Assembly (NCBI GenBank): GCA_025602905.1
Contig: JAHLKI010000037.1
Location: 177,430 to 241,429 of the forward strand
From: Phlyctochytrium arcticum
Taxonomy: Eukaryota > Chytridiomycota > Chytridiomycetes > Chytridiales > Chytridiaceae
DNA length: 64,000 nucleotides
Direction: 5' to 3'
The position numbers and the translations under genes were made by a program. Below, one piece after another: positions 12,240 through 26,092 of the stretch; the stretch's first letter is position 1, and the number at the start of each line of letters is the position of its first letter. The notes beneath the pieces were generated by a model. The model saw only the letters and a list, made by a program, of their open reading frames with translations. It was not told where the DNA came from and made no database searches.

Positions 12240-13091
12240 AATAGGAGTAGAGTAGAATATAATAGTAGATTAGTATATGTAGATGGGAATAGAAATTTCT
12301 GGCTAATGATATTCTTCGCTTGCGAAAGTGGGAACTTCAAGAATGGGAGAAAATTCCTCAACAAACAAGCACAAGGAGTAGAACGGATCGGGTCGACAAC
12401 AAAGTGACGGACGAAGAGAGGCGATTTTGGATGAATTTTAATGAAGAGTCCAAAATAAATAATGGCATTGGGTGACTATGCCGCCGAAAATGGGACACTT
12501 GAAACGCGGACGAAATTGGCGGACCCCAGACCCCTAGGACTCTGGTTTAGACCAGAGAATATCCCGAGCCTAATCAGCCGTGATAACAATGCAGATGCAA
12601 TAAGTGCGAGTGTTGATGCAACATCATCTATTCCAGCTGCATAAGTAGTATTCCGTATTTGGTTGCTGCAAAAGAGGAGGAGTAGGCCGGGTACGGAGAG
12701 TCTGTTGATGTAGACTGTGGATCATGGGGACACATAAAGGGATGCTGCATGAAAGCCAGCAGAGAAATCGTTTGCCAGAAGGATCTGGATCAATCGCTTT
12801 CCTTGGTGAACAGAATTACAGCTCAGGAAGCCAAAACCAATTCGCACTTCCGTGCTCAAGTTTCTGATCAATCTCATTCAGCAATGGACTGCCCGCCTAA
12901 TTGCTAGCATTTTTGTGCATTGAACAGTACATTCTTACTGATCCTTGTGGGCAAAAACTCGTAGGATCCGGCGTACCCAGCGTACCCAGCGTCCGGGCAT
13001 CTCTGCCCATATGTAAACCTGCTACGGATGTCTATCTACTCTCTTAAAATGAAGCTGGTAAGGAGGAATACAGATGACATTGTCTACCAAC
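12240..13091. other. Intergenic region, no gene seen
   Basis: About 850 bp. A 60-codon frame at 12462-12644 has no features. A short direct repeat (GCGTACCCA twice) lies near 12970-12990. Confidence 0.4.
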
Positions 13092-15324
13092 TCAAGAGTA
13101 CTCCCGTCCATCACGAATGGATATAACCTCATCCGGTGCTCCAAACATCAAATGTCCCACTTCCAGGGCTTTTGTCGCCTTTTCTTCACCGTATTTGCAG
13201 ATCAACCCCGCACTCGCATTGCGTAGTAGGTCCCCACTGGCGTCACAGCCACCAGTAATCCGCTCCCAAAACGCCCCGCAGTCCTTCATTGAAACCATAA
13301 AGCGAAGAGGATCCTTGATGATTGATAGACCCCGCACGTACGCGTGTGGTTGAACAAGTCGCACTGCGGCCTGCGCTTCCAGCATAAGGAGAATAACGGA
13401 AACTGCTGCCGTAATGGATAGAACGCCTACGACAGTTGTAACCCACTCATGTATGAACGCTCTTCCATAGCCGCGGTCCGCCAGAAGTTCGCAGCTGAAA
13501 GTAGAACTAGTTGTGAAAGTCATCATGGTTGCTTCGTATATCGCTGCTATGGATCGAGCAACTGCGATGCCGTTTGGCGATGCCATGAAGAGACCTTTGG
13601 CATCTAGCTGACTGTTGAACAATGCAGGCTGGCGACCTTGGTAGGTGACGGGCACCAATGTAGCATTCGGGTTGGTGAATACAGTCCTGAAATTGTTTCG
13701 GAGTAGCTGATCAATCCCATCAACCAGTTCGCCATGGTCAATGTAGTGTGCCCGAGCGAGTGCAGCCGAGTCGAGTCCATAGCCGATGGTAGCATGTCCC
13801 AAGTAGTACTCCACCGTAGCTATGACAGACAGGTACGTGTACGAAGTTGCCAGCGAGGAGCTGCAGCCGGTACAGTGATTGCGGGGAATGCCAATCTTGG
13901 CAAAGATCTGCGCTCCCCCATCAACGGATCTGTATTCTGCATCGCAGACCATAGCAGAGTCTCCCCAGTTTGGACTGGATGCTACACTGGCGGGTACAGA
14001 AGCGCAAGGGTCGACTGTGTTTCGTACGTCTGCTTTTACAAACACCACAGGATTGTTCGACACAACCTGGATATGATTCAAACCCCTCGGCAGACTTCCA
14101 CCCACGACGCCGACCCGACCATCCTCTTCAAAAATGGCAGGAGACCCCGAGTCGGCAAAACGAAAAATATTCGAAATTTGGGCCGCGGCCAATGGCTGAT
14201 AAGTTGGTTTTTCGCATGTCCCACTGCCAATATGAACAGGAATCTCCTCCCATTCTACGCTCACCATCGCAAAACTAAAGAATAGTTTTTGAGACACTGA
14301 TCGATCATGCTGCAAGATATGCTGATTCTGACCTTAAAACCAGTGAAAGGGCTATGTGCTGGAAAAGCAGTGTCGATATAAGGAGCAAGCGCAGCAGTTC
14401 CACCATCTTGGTATCTTTGGCATTCCTCAAACAACATCTCAATGCTCTCCAACACAAGACAAAGGGATTCTTGGTCTGGTAATTGGACGCCATAATGTAG
14501 CAATCAGCACCTCGTGTCAAAGCGATGATGGTCAACGCGTGGTGAATGCTTTCCGAAACCTGAGACGCCTTGAGCTTAAAACAAGATCCAGGCTTGGCGT
14601 CTTTTCTGCATATTTACCATTTTACTTCCCAGAGCCCCAATTGCTCCTCCTGCTAGCAGAAGCAGCAAGTGGCCTATCGATGGTCCATACCAGCTGCCCA
14701 TAACTGCATTTGGCAGCAGTCTGACCAACAAGAAACTGCACAGCAGGATAGCAACCATTACAATACCCTCCATCTGTAATAGTTTCGGTCAGGGACGCTC
14801 TGTTAAATTCGATGTCCCTCATAACTGACCAATCGCCCGTTCAGTACTTTCTCACCTATAATTCAACGTAGATGAAGAAATGTTAGGACTATAGTCACGA
14901 ATAAAAGCCATTTCTCATGCCTACCCGCGCTCCGATGCTCTGCCCAGCTTGGGATGCCAATCTCTTCCTCAATTCCGTCTTCCAATCCCTTTTCTGCATT
15001 TTCTGCAATCGTTTTTTTTGGCATCGAATGGCGCACCCCGCGTCTCAACGCCCCGGTTACTCCAAATCGCACCTGGCTGTGCTGAACGCTTCCTCCCCAT
15101 TTACTTCCCGCTCCTCGTGGCATCGAGCCCAAATCCGGTCGGGAAGAACCCAAAATACTTGGGGCGTTCATAGAGCCGCTGTCCATATCCGCCTCACCAG
15201 AGGTAATGTTCCGGCTAGGCAATTGTTTAGCATGTCCGGATGAAGGATGCCGAAGCATTGGTATGGGTATGGGTAACTCCTGGGGAGACCCCTCATGCAA
15301 AGATGAAGATTGAATGGTCTCCAT
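13092..15324 (-). CDS. Predicted membrane or surface protein, multi-exon, unrecognised
   Basis: The parts are read on the minus strand from METIQSSSLHEGSPQEL (ATG at 15324). The first exon ends near 14863 with a hydrophobic stretch (WLLFVTIVLTFL). A middle part with Cys-rich sequence (GGYCNGCYPAVQFLVGQ) and IEMLFEECQRYQDGG lies between 14830 and 14335. The last and longest exon, 13092 to about 14280, has several Cys and Asn (NHCTGCSSSLATSYTYLS), then a transmembrane segment (EWVTTVVGVLSITAAVSVIL) and a short tail. The pattern is an N-terminal cytoplasmic part, TM helix, large extracellular domain, TM helix and tail. I could not fit all splice sites; the first exon ends in a stop unless spliced earlier. 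The product is unknown. Genomic frames are otherwise clean, so it is probably a real gene. Confidence 0.55.
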
Positions 15325-15478
15325 TTGGAAACTGTTTCTCGCCGTTCGCGTGATGGCTTTGTCGATAATGGCCGAGAACTTGTATTAAGATAATATCAGA
15401 ATAAAAAACGCTGAGTTCTGCTGAGTGTTTTCCATAATGTAATAAAGTGTCTGCCCCCAAATCCCGAATATTTAACAA

Positions 15479-16093
15479 CTTCCAACAAGATTAACCCTCT
15501 GGGATCACCCGTTCTTTGAAATGAGACGACCCTTAGCCAATTTCTACCGACGTTTTATGTTCCAGACCATCCTGGTAAAACTTTAATTTCCAAGGACTAA
15601 ATAATTTACTGTTAGCTGCACATCGGCGTAGAATTCGAATTTTTCTTAAATTGAATAGAATTGCCATTATACTGATCATAACTCAGATCATAACTAATGA
15701 GCACTCCATTGAGTCCATTCCCACCCATAGTGACCCATTGATGCCCCATGTTACACCAAGACAAGAGTGTTGTAATTATCGCTGAGTATTCTTTTCTGAT
15801 ACCCCAGTACCAAGAAAACTACTGATCGTTCCTAAAATTGATACCCGGTGCAGTAGGTCCAAATCAAAATTGTATACATAAATACAAAGGACGAAAAAGG
15901 TAAAAAAGGTATCGTAAATATAAAGAATAGCGCCTTTGGTAACAGATCACTCGAAACTCCTATCTGAATGAGTAGTAACCACTAACGAAGGAAGCTTCAA
16001 GTAATTCAACAGCGCGTTAGCTGGACTCACAGCGGAGCGCTCTATAGAAACATCTCATCAGCTATTCTTTCCTGCATTTCAACGGTTTGTATC
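15479..16093. other. Intergenic region, no gene seen
   Basis: About 600 bp of AT-richer sequence with no substantial frame, between the 5' end of the membrane-protein gene and the 3' end of CFAP57. A further small exon of either gene cannot be excluded. Confidence 0.4.
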
Positions 16094-19000
16094 TCAGTGT
16101 TTAAACTTACCTATCGGGCTCTGGTTTTGCGAGCGCGCTTGTTTGGACGTCCTACCGGATACTTCGCCAATCGCAATAACCTGGAAGCCAGTGCCTTTAT
16201 TGGATAGCTTGGACATTTGACGCAATCGATTGATCTCCCTGAAAAACGTCGTCAGGAGCTTTTTCAACATACTAAAAAAAAAGCTCCAGCCTACCTGATC
16301 AAACCCCGGTTCACCGAAATACTGTCCATTGAATCCGTGCGGAACTTCTTTTGATTTCCTTCCACCATACTGCGCAGCTTGCGAATGCGTTCACGGAGTA
16401 CCTGCTCCTGACTAGCGCATTGCTCCGCGACCTCAGGCTCCAATGCTGCATCGACCAAGCTGTTCCGGGGAGTATTGGCGAGATACTTTGTTTCCATCTG
16501 TCGCAGAGACACTTGCAACACATTTGTCTCCTGAATATACTGCACAGCATTCTCGATGTCAGTCAAGAACGAGCGGATGTAATGGGAAAGCTGATGAGCC
16601 TTGGTGTGGTATCCTCTATATGAGTCTTGCTGCTGTTCCAAACGGGTATTAAGATCGGCAATGACTAGGTTGTGTTTTTCCTTGTGCGTAGTCAGCACTT
16701 CCAGCGCTGTGCTGATTTCTGCAATTTGGGCAGTCATCTCTTTGATGTGGGTCTCGCGCGGCTCAACCTGCTCTTTCAATTCCTTTATTCGGAAATCGAG
16801 CACAAACTTGAACTTTTCCAACTCTTGGTTCTTCTTTTTCAAGTCATAAACTCTTCGTTCCTTCTCCTGTATCAAAGTATCCCTTTCGGACATCTGTGAA
16901 GGTCGTGAGATGGGATGAGAGTATTTGATTACTATCGCGAATTACCTCTCGTTTCAGGTCATTGACATCTTTCTCCAAAACTTCGATTACCCCTCGAAGC
17001 TTCTTTTCGTCCTCACCCAGACGAGCCATTTCCGACCTTTGATCTTCAATGTCTTTGGTCAAAGTATTGAACTTCTTTCGCATGATTCCGTTTTCGCCTT
17101 TGAGTCGGGCTCCTTCCTCCCGTTCTGCCTTTAACTTTCTATCGTAGCGGCCTGTAAGACGCGCAATTTCCGAGTCAATGTCCTGTGTCATCTGGTTGTG
17201 CTCTTCAGTCTGCTCAGCGAGCTGTATACGCATTTCGCCCTCAAGCTATATGCCTGGAGTCAGTACGTGGTGTGGGCAAGCCGCCGATTTTAATGTAACC
17301 TTTTCGATTTCAGAAGCTTTCTGCTGTAGTTTCGCCTCCCACTCGGTTTGTGAGTCGTTCATGGATTTGTTGGTGTCTTCCTCCGTCTGCCGCATTTGAC
17401 GCTGCCAGGTTTCTTGCAGTCGCTGCGCATCCTGCTGCGCACCTTGATATTTTTCATATTCTTCCATCAAAATCTGGTTGTAGTTGGCTTCCACTTCCTG
17501 TCAATTTTTTTGAATCAGTCCATGTTGGAGAAAAATTCGAACAACACATGTGAACTTACATGCAATTCTCCTCCGTGCTTCTGCACAAGTTGCGCCAGCG
17601 CTTCTTCGTGCTTAACTTCCTCCTTCTCCTTCCCCATCCGGAGTGTACTGGTTGAAATCTTGAGAGCCTCCATCTCCCCAGAAAAACGTTCCGTGAGCTC
17701 TTTCAGCTTCTCGTTGAAAGTCATATCACGCAATCGCAGCTGATACTCGTGCTCAATTTGAAGCTCCTCAAGCGAACGGCGTAACTCTGATGTCTGGATT
17801 GTCTTTTCTTCTAGATCAGAGCGGGTCACCAAAATCTACAAATTACCAAAAGCGTGCTGTCAGCTGGATTGTGCTTTGGCAAATTCCTGACTGCGCATAC
17901 TGACCTCATCAGCATAAATAGCCGTACGCTCACGCCTGATACCACGTTCCTCCTTATCGGAAACTTTGAAAATAAAAATAGCCCCGTCTTCCGACGTGGT
18001 GAACAGATGGGTATCATCGTAAGACATTCTCATGCGAGTTACTGGGCCGAAATGTGCTGCATGTTCTTGGTAGTCGTCCGAGCGGTTTGAAAGCGGGAAT
18101 TTGACTGCTCGAATGCTTCCAGATGTTGTTCCTATTACATATCATTGGTATCCGCGTATAATCCGTTAAGCAAAAGCGGAGCAAATGTAATACCAGCAAA
18201 AAGCATTCGACCCGAATTGGACAAAACTATCTGGGTCAATGGCTGATCGGTTTCAATCTCGACTGTAACGGTTGACTCGGTTATTTCCTACACTTGGTAC
18301 ATTTAGGAATGCACAATGCATGTACTTTCGCGATTCGTCGTACCTTGAGCATTTTGTCACTTCCAACGGCCCACATGGATTTTCCATCTCTGGAAACGAC
18401 TGCGCATGAATAGGCCGTGCTTTTCAATATATGCTCATTCTCTCGCTTCATGTCGGCCACGTTCCAAGAATAAACTGCTCCATCTGCACCCGATGATACA
18501 AGGTACGAGTCATCATATGCCCACGTCAGGGAGCGAACCCGGCCATTATGTCCTTTCAAGTTGGCAACGTTCTCAAACGTCCAAGTTGAATAGATTTGAA
18601 ACATATTTCCCTGGGCTGCAGCAAAGAAATGCCCTCCTGACGAAAAACGGCACTAATAAATCTAAGGTGAGATCCTTTTCTAATCTGGAAACTCGAGACT
18701 TCTTCTTACCTCCCGACAACCTCGTAGCGGAAACTCACGAAACACGCGTAAATCATCCATCAGGACATTCATGAGACGTAATTTATCGGCAAAACCAACG
18801 AGGATATAGAGGCCACTGGGGTGCAAAGCGACAGAGTAAGGTTCCTCGGAAAAGTATTTGACCAGCTCACAGGTATTTTGTTGATAGTTCCATATACGAA
18901 TAGAGAGGTCCACTCCGCATGTCACCAGTATCGGTTTTCGCACGCAGGTGTCTAAACCAGAAATAGCACCTCTATGGAATGGTTGCGAAAGAGCATGAAA

Positions 19001-20333
19001 CTTTGGCTCTTCTCCCTGCAGGGACAGGTCAATGACATGGACCGTATGATCAGACGAAAGGTCAACTCACTTTTGTGCTCTTTTGCTCGCTCAGAGCAAA
19101 GGAGAACAGTTGGCAAGCTTCGACTTCGATAACAATGATGCCATCGGACGCGCTGCCTGTTATATTCCTGACCGCAGACTCATCAGGTACTGGAATCGAT
19201 CTGATCCATTTGAACATATCCTTGGTGGGTGAATCTTCGGTGAATCGCTCGAATATCTGCACGAGACCTCCTGACCCCCCGCAGGCAAACCCACGGGCTA
19301 AACCCATGATACACTGGATGTTGTTGCCAAAATGAAGAGTTTGGATCACTTCGCCATTTAGCAAAACCACGATTTCACCCGCTGAAGTACCCAGTGCTAG
19401 TCTCGAAGGGATTGGGGGCAGCCAGGCATGACAAGTATAATCCTGCGAAATGAGCAACGTATTTAACTCAGTGTGATGTAGCCTTCAAATAATGATGTCT
19501 TGCTTACCCACCAATTGCGGAAGCCCTGAGAAATTAACCTGACGCAAGCTACCTTCTGTATAGCGGTACAGGCATGCTCGTCCTTGCGAAATCGCACAGA
19601 GCTCTGTTTCATCCAACGGATTGATAGAGACTTGCGTAACGGGTGCGGATGTTGCGATGTCAGAGCTGGTACACAGAGTAGCTAAAAGCTTTCCTTTTTC
19701 CCATGCGTAAAAATGCAGCAGCCAATCAGGACCTCCGCCTTGGGCGGCCAGATACTTTGCATCAGATGAGAATGAGAGAGCCACAAACTCCTGTTCATAC
19801 ATTTCAAAATCCGATTCGGGTAATCTCATAAATAAAGGATTTTTGCCAAACCTTTGAGGCGCATCCGTCGCTGGCACCCACTGTCCTTCGTTTCCGACAA
19901 CTCTGCGTATCCAGAACGGTAATTGTCGGTTGGGGACCTGCGTTTGCGGTGCCGGATTTTACGACCGTGTCGGCAGAAGCACCAAATTCGGCAACAGCAA
20001 AAGAATGCCGATCCGAGGATAGTGTCATGGCGCAGATCCCGTTGGAAGAAACGGGAACATATTTCTGAGTACCTTGCTCCGAGTTGGTCACTGAGGAGCA
20101 GTCCATCAATCCACCAGCAGTATAAGGGCAACATCCCATTGACAAGCATACCAATGATATTGCAGCCAGCCGAATACAACAAGGTACTCTCATCGACATA
20201 GAATACATTCTCGCGGACCGTGGCATTGATTCCAAAAACATGACTAAAACCATTGGGATAAACATTTGAGACAACATAAACAAAGCCTGGATTTGCGGTC
20301 CACGTACCTATGCGTTACAGATGCGATTGACAT
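16094..20333 (-). CDS. CFAP57: Cilia- and flagella-associated protein 57 (WD40 + coiled coil)
   Basis: A multi-exon minus-strand gene of about 1100-1200 aa. The N-terminal half is WD40 propellers. Diagnostic stretches include LHPSGLYILVGFADKLRLMN, SLTWAYDDSYLVSSGADGAV and KPILVTCGVDLSIRIWNYQ. The C-terminal half is a long coiled coil (about 17830 to 16120): LRRSLEELQIEHEYQLRLRD, RLKGENGIMRKKF, RVYDLKKKNQELEKFKFVLD. These match animal and algal CFAP57/WDR65, a component of the inner-arm dynein regulatory region in motile axonemes, so the organism makes a flagellum. The probable ATG is at 20333; the first splice is unsolved. The 3' end is at 16094, or slightly beyond if the GTAAGT near 16110 is used as a donor. 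Exons seen include 18281-18604, 18680-18943, 19062-19457 and 19485-19877. Confidence 0.9.
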
Positions 20334-20900
20334 TGTGATGTGTGATATCTGTCTCTGGGTTCACAGGAGATCCAGCATCTGTAAGTTCGTCTATGAACGC
20401 TGCGGGTTTGCGGGTGCCATCGGCCAGCACTTTTGAATAAGTTTGGGGAGCACGTCGCCGAACAAAGAGCACGACGCGCACGCGTTGTGGAGCGCGTAAT
20501 CAGTCTTCCAGTCTTGAATTAATGCCTTAACCGCTCTTGTCAACCTTGGACCAAGCATTATATAGGCATACATTCCCGTAGGACATTGCAGAAAGCGACG
20601 AATGAATTTATTGTCATTTTCGCGCTGGACATCCCAGCTGTCAACAAGCATCACTACAATGAGCGTCTAGGTTCATGAGCGTCTAGGTTCATCCATCACC
20701 ACATATGAATCAGGAGTACTTTGCTTTTCGAAGTGCTTCAACATTGGTTTTCCGGCAAGAAGAATGAGGGATGATCCCGCCATGCGAAACCTGGATGCAC
20801 ACTTAATACGGTTCACCTGATTTACCGCACACTATGAGATAATTAGAAAAAGAATTCTATGGGATGTACAAAAAATAAATGTAAATGCAAGTGCCGACAA
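20334..20900. other. Region between CFAP57 and the SEL1-repeat gene
   Basis: A minus-strand frame at 20391-20654 (87 codons, MMLVDSWDVQRENDNKFIRR) has no recognised domain and may be a relic. A perfect 16-bp tandem duplication (GAGCGTCTAGGTTCAT twice) lies at 20661-20692. Nothing else is supported. Confidence 0.4.
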
Positions 20901-23900
20901 TTACTCGGGCACATCGCCGGATGATCCGCCGTCTCTCCTTCGCAGACCAGAACTTTCAGCGGGGTCCGTGGACGAAGATGACTGTGCAGGATCTACAGGA
21001 GTCTGGAATCGCAGTGGTATAGAAGCTGGTGCAGCAGCAGCAGCAGCGGCATTTAATGCTTCCTCAGCCAACAGTCGGTCCCTTTCTGCTGCTTGTTGTA
21101 ATTCTGCAGCTGCCAGTCGACGTTGGGTAATTTGGCGCCATGCCATCAAGGCTGCCGCGGCCGCGCACAACAATAACAACAATCGTGTTTCGGCCGGAGA
21201 GGTCTCGTCCCCGGGCCCGCCCGGTCGCTGCGTGTCAAACTCCCAAAATTCATCATGGTCCTGATCACGAAATTTATCGGTCAATCCAGGAATCTCATCC
21301 GTTGGATCGGCATCATGAATGTGGTTTGGGCCATCGGAACCGGGTCCATCTCCGGTCCCTCCTTCCGTCCAACCATGCTTGCGCCGATTAGCTGGATTGG
21401 GAGTGCTACCATCGTTCGATGCCCCGCCAGAGGGCGCGTTGCTCCAAGTATTTGACTTTCCACTAAATACATTTTGAAGAAACATTTTAAGTCGAAGCTT
21501 TGTTAAAGCCAGGTTGACGGGCAGGTACGCCTCCGGGTTTGTCTCCAGGCACATATCATAATGTCTTTTGGCTAAATGATAATCCTGATAAAATATGAGA
21601 TGCCAATCTTCTTGAGATGTGATTAGATAGCGCCTACCTTTTCGACACCCACTCCAAGCTCGTGCATCCAACCAAGATTCCACATGGCGACGCTACTGAA
21701 ATCTTTATCGGCAGCCACCTGATAGTATACAGCAGCTCTCTCGGGATCCCCATGTGCGTGACCAAACAGCGAATCCCATATCGTGCGGCCATGACTAGGG
21801 CTGGAACTGGCGCCGCCTTGGGGTCCGTTTGTATGTGCTAATCCGGCTGTTGTCATAGCAGTGTGAGTAGTAGTCGCGGATGTTTCCGTCGTAGCGGACT
21901 CCAATGACGTAGAACTATCAAGGCTGCCTGATGCCGCATGATGGGACGTTTTCTGCCCCTCATCAATGCCAAGACCATAATAATAGTAGTCACCCATCTT
22001 GACTCGCGCATTCACATTTCCTTGGTTAGCAGCACGATTCCAGAGATTGAGCGCGAGCCGATAAGGGTCCTGGGGTGTTGTGAATAGATGCGAGTCGTCC
22101 GGGATGTATGTGCCTTGATCAAGAAGCCATGCTGCGTTCGTTTGAGCAATCTCATATCCTCGTTCAGCTGCGAAAAGATACTGCAAGAAAGCGCCCTCAA
22201 TATCCCCAGCAACATATTTGCTGTATGCATTCTGCACTATGGGATTTTCCCAGTCTGCCTTTTCGGCAACCATCTTGTAGTACCGGACAGCAATATCACA
22301 ATTGGGCTGCGGGGTGCCCCACCCATTCGAGTACATTGTTCCAATGTGGTATAACGCAACAATGTTGTTTTTCTCAGCCGCAAGCTGTAGCCACTTGAAT
22401 GCTTGGCCGTACTCAGTCTTGCCACGCTCTAAACACGTTGAGTTTAATTTACATCCATACCATGCCACATAATGACAAAACTTACTCAAGTGCACTTCTC
22501 CCAAAAAAGCCTGGGCATCTCCGTTGTGATTGGCGGCAGCTTGTTTAATGTAATCCAAGCCCTTATCCATATCCTGAAATGTAAAATGCACGTAAACAAC
22601 AAATTGGCAGATGTGAAAGTGGCCAAAACGTACCGAAAGACCGGCGATGCCTTCAACATGCATCAGGCCTAATGAATACAGACAAACGGCGTTGCCGTCT
22701 TGAGCTCCGCGCTCAAACCAGACACGAGCTGTCTTGTTATTTTGCTCGACACCTTCCCCACGCCAGTACATTTGCCCCAAATAAGCCATAGCTTGTGATG
22801 CTGCCGAAACTGCCGATTTGGTCACATCTGACACCTCCACGGAGCGAAGAGCATCCGGACCCGGATGTTTGGCGGCAGCCGCTTGAAAGTATTCACGAGC
22901 TTTACGAAAGTTTTGGCGTACACTGTTGCTCCCAAGATAAAACAATCGACCAATCAATAGCTGTGCCAACGGATCCCCGGCATCCGCTTGCAAGCGGTAA
23001 TATTGCAAGATATCGTCCGTCGTTAAAGCGCTATTGGTTCCTCCTCCCCTATTTGCCGCATTTGGGTCACCGGCCCCACTGGCGCCATGACCGTATACAC
23101 CCCCATCCAAATCAGGTAGTCGCACCTTGGCCAGAGGTAAGGTCAGGCCTCCCGGAGGACCGGAGCGGTACTTCTCTACCGCCTTCGCGGCAACTCGCTG
23201 ATAGTAGAATGCAGCATCATCACAACTCTTTGCTGTCCCGATGCCTACCCAATACCAGTAACCCAAAGCTTGGTCAGCGACCGTATCCCCAGCATACGCC
23301 GCAAAGCTCAGGTACAGCAGTCCCTATTGATCGAATAAGAGGCAATAATCTTGTTGGTAGGGAACGGCGCAACATACCTTTGCATAGCTTCTCTCCACGC
23401 CAACGCCTGTAGCGTACATTAGCCCAACTGTTCGCTGACCCAATAGATTTCCCTTTCTGGCCAAGGCGTAGAAGTGACGGAAGGCTTCTGATGCGTTACG
23501 CGAATGACCGTATGAGCCATACTGAACACGAGCTATCAGTATTTGAGACTGTCAGGATAAGAACTTTTGGGATGCGTACCAGATAAATGTCTCCTAGCGT
23601 GACCAGCGAGTCGGTATGATCGTCCTCATATGACAACTTTCGAAGGATTTGCACTGCTTTTGCTCGCTTTACAGAGTTGGAGTCATAGTACCCGATGTCC
23701 GGCATCTCTGCTGGTATAGAGTACTCATCCAGGGACCCTTGATGCGTGCCTGCATCATCTCCCGCAACGCTATATGCCTGTTTTACTTTTTCGATTCGGG
23801 ATCGCATCGAATGTGGCAGAAAGTTCCGGGTGATGGCTCCAGACACAGATTGCAGCCAATCACGATGTTCCACCAGGTTCAGATTTCCGAATCGATTGCG

Positions 23901-24208
23901 CGATATACTAGCCAAGGCCGTGAGGGTTGAGTTGAACAGTACGTCTTTGGGATCTGCACTGGTTTTGTTTAACGTCAAGGCAGTCTAAATGCGGTCTGCA
24001 TCTACACGTACTCTTTGGGACGGGCGAGCTGTCCTTGGACGAACCAGAATCATGCGCTTTTCCATCATGTGAACCTTCCTGTCATACAAGCAGTCAGACC
24101 AATTGCTTTATTGATTCCAACGTCCGCAATAGAGTCAACCTCTTTGTCTCTGCTCCTCTCGGTTTGCTCTGGGAGTGTCGTGGTGGCCAAGCAGGCGCTG
24201 AGGAGCAT
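20901..24208 (-). CDS. Hrd3/SEL1L-type ERAD protein with SEL1 repeats
   Basis: A minus-strand multi-exon gene. The 5' exon from ATG 24208 encodes a signal-peptide-like start (MLLSACLATTTLPEQTERSR). It is followed by a luminal domain made of SEL1 (TPR-like) repeats: AMAYLGQMYWRGEGVEQNNKTA, VCLYSLGLMHVEGIAGL, VALYHIGTMYSNGWGTPQP, VKMGDYYYYGLGIDEGQ and AMWNLGWMHELGVGVEK. Near the C-terminus is one transmembrane segment (RLLLLLCAAAAALMAW), then a Gln/Ala-rich and Ser-rich tail. This is the layout of Hrd3/SEL1L, the ER membrane partner of the Hrd1 ubiquitin ligase that recruits misfolded proteins. The last intron is 21585..21637 (53 bp; VEK/DYHLAK). Two introns around 22440-22480 and 22575-22633 do not break the frame and are removed because they interrupt repeats. 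Confidence 0.88.
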
Positions 24209-24668
24209 TATTATTAGTATCCCTAAAATAACAAGACAAAGAAATGTTTAGCGAGACTCTTTTCTGGATAGAACAGACAGCCGCACCTTTCATTATCCAA
24301 CTCCAGACCCCGTTCCGCGGGAAACTCCTTTGTGGCATTGTTTGCGGTGCGATCGTGTTGCCGCTCGTTAGTTATATACAAAATCGGCTGCACCCGCCGT
24401 GCCCGTTTGGCCCAGCTTTGTTTCCGGCAAGAATAGTTGTGTATGAAAGAGATCCGACAAGAGAGATGAGGACTGTTGTTGTGCAATCTCTGATTGATGT
24501 CCGCTGAAATCTACCTACTTCTCGTCTCAATTGCAGGTCATATCACGTCGGGCTGTCCACGTGACATGTAGTCTTTTCCCAATCCAAAGCAAAGTTTCCA
24601 TCACACAGATTGGTCTTTACCCTTTTTGAAAACTTCTGGAGAACCACAGAAAACTGACCACCACCACC

Positions 24669-26092
24669 ATGACCGAAATCTGGTTCAACATACGCAATAG
24701 AAAGGGCGACGTATCTTCCTCTCATTACATTCGTCCCAGTGCCGACCTTCAATATGTATCTCACTTGCAAAGGGAGGTGCTCAGTTCTTTTGGGGACTTC
24801 AAACCATGGCAGATTCTCGTCTATCTCGATGAAGAGACACTATTTTCTGAGAGTGACCCCCGCAACCCCCGCAAGCATTTGGATACGCGCTACCAATTGG
24901 ACAAGCTCAAGAACACCTTCGAGAGCCCGTTGGAGATTCTAGTCGACCCAGGAGTTCTACCGATATGGTTCGGGTGAATGATTCATTGCGCGTTTGCTGA
25001 TGTTTTGGTTTTCTTCACACTTCCACTTGGGCCTATTCATCACCATTCACACTTCCTGTCGCCCAAACGCTTGTGTAGAGCCACTCCCCACGGATTTTGT
25101 GAAATTGGAACTGTCCACCAGAAAGGGTGGAAAGGCAGTGACCAAAACCCTGACGACACCCACTTACAATCAAAAAATCAATTTCAAATCTTTGATGAGA
25201 AAGCAACAACTCGAGGACATTTGTCTTGTTGTGGACAACAGCGATGTCACAATTGATTGGGACGACCAGGGATACTCCATTGGAGCATGGACTCCGGACA
25301 AGACATACAAATTACGAGGAAGAACGCTTGGGGAGCCCGATGAGGAAGAATCCTTCTCGAAAATCAAAAGCATACACGATCTTCACAAAAACTTCAAAAA
25401 CGTTGGAGGCGACCCCTTGCCCTTTCACATGGGATCCACTCCCATCGTAACGGACGAATCAGTGCGGATGGATTTCCCACTACGCAGACCTATACTGCCA
25501 ACACCATACCAAGCGGCTGGAGATGTCGCGGCGCTTTATTATATCCCTTTTCATGCTTGAGGCCATGGACGCAATAGAAATGGGCGAAAACCCTCTCAAG
25601 ATAGATGAGGAATTCGAAGTATCTGCCATCACTGAAACAAAGGCAAAAAACAAGATTGGGCACGACTACATTCATAGAACCAGGTACCACGGTGCGGTGG
25701 ATTTTGTCGTCAGACATACGACAAAGTCTGGGTCCATCGGGACCGATACAGCGCTCGTCGTCATTGAAGTGAAGAGAGGAAGCACGTTTGAGCATTCCGA
25801 GGCGCAGATGCACGCGCAAGCGGCATCCTCTCTGTCGACTCAAATCCAAGGGAACCGAGGATTTAATACCGAAGAAGGGCGTGTCTTCTACATCCGGACG
25901 GATGCCGAGCAATGGGAGTTTGGAGTGATGAGCAGTGACAAGGGCGGCAAGCGGCAACTGCACAAAAGCGACATTTTACCCTTGAGCTTCAAGCATGCTG
26001 CCGTTAGCCGGGCTGAAGTCAAAGTGATATTGGGATGGCATCAATTCCTGCTGTGTGAGGCTCGGGACTCCAGTCCCCGTAGTTCGTGGTAG
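24669..26092 (+). pseudogene. Crinkler-family gene with nuclease domain, frame- and splice-broken (CRN3)
   Basis: Three pieces lie in three frames. Header: 24669-24977 (MTEIWFNIRNRKGD, PWQILVYLDEETL, LEILVDPGVLP). Middle: about 25060-25475 (ACVEPLPTDFVKLELSTRKG, DICLVVDNSDVTIDWDDQGY). C-terminus: 25523-26092 with a PD-(D/E)XK-like nuclease core (TDTALVVIEVKRG followed by EAQMHAQAASS), as in restriction-like CRN bodies. Relative to CRN4 the intron donor is deleted (about 14 bp lost before ATATGGTTCGG), the acceptor CCCAG reads CCCAA, and one extra base near 25469 shifts the frame (GGATGGATTT against GGATGATTT in CRN5). All three changes would prevent a full product. It faces CRN4 tail to tail. 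Confidence 0.7.
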
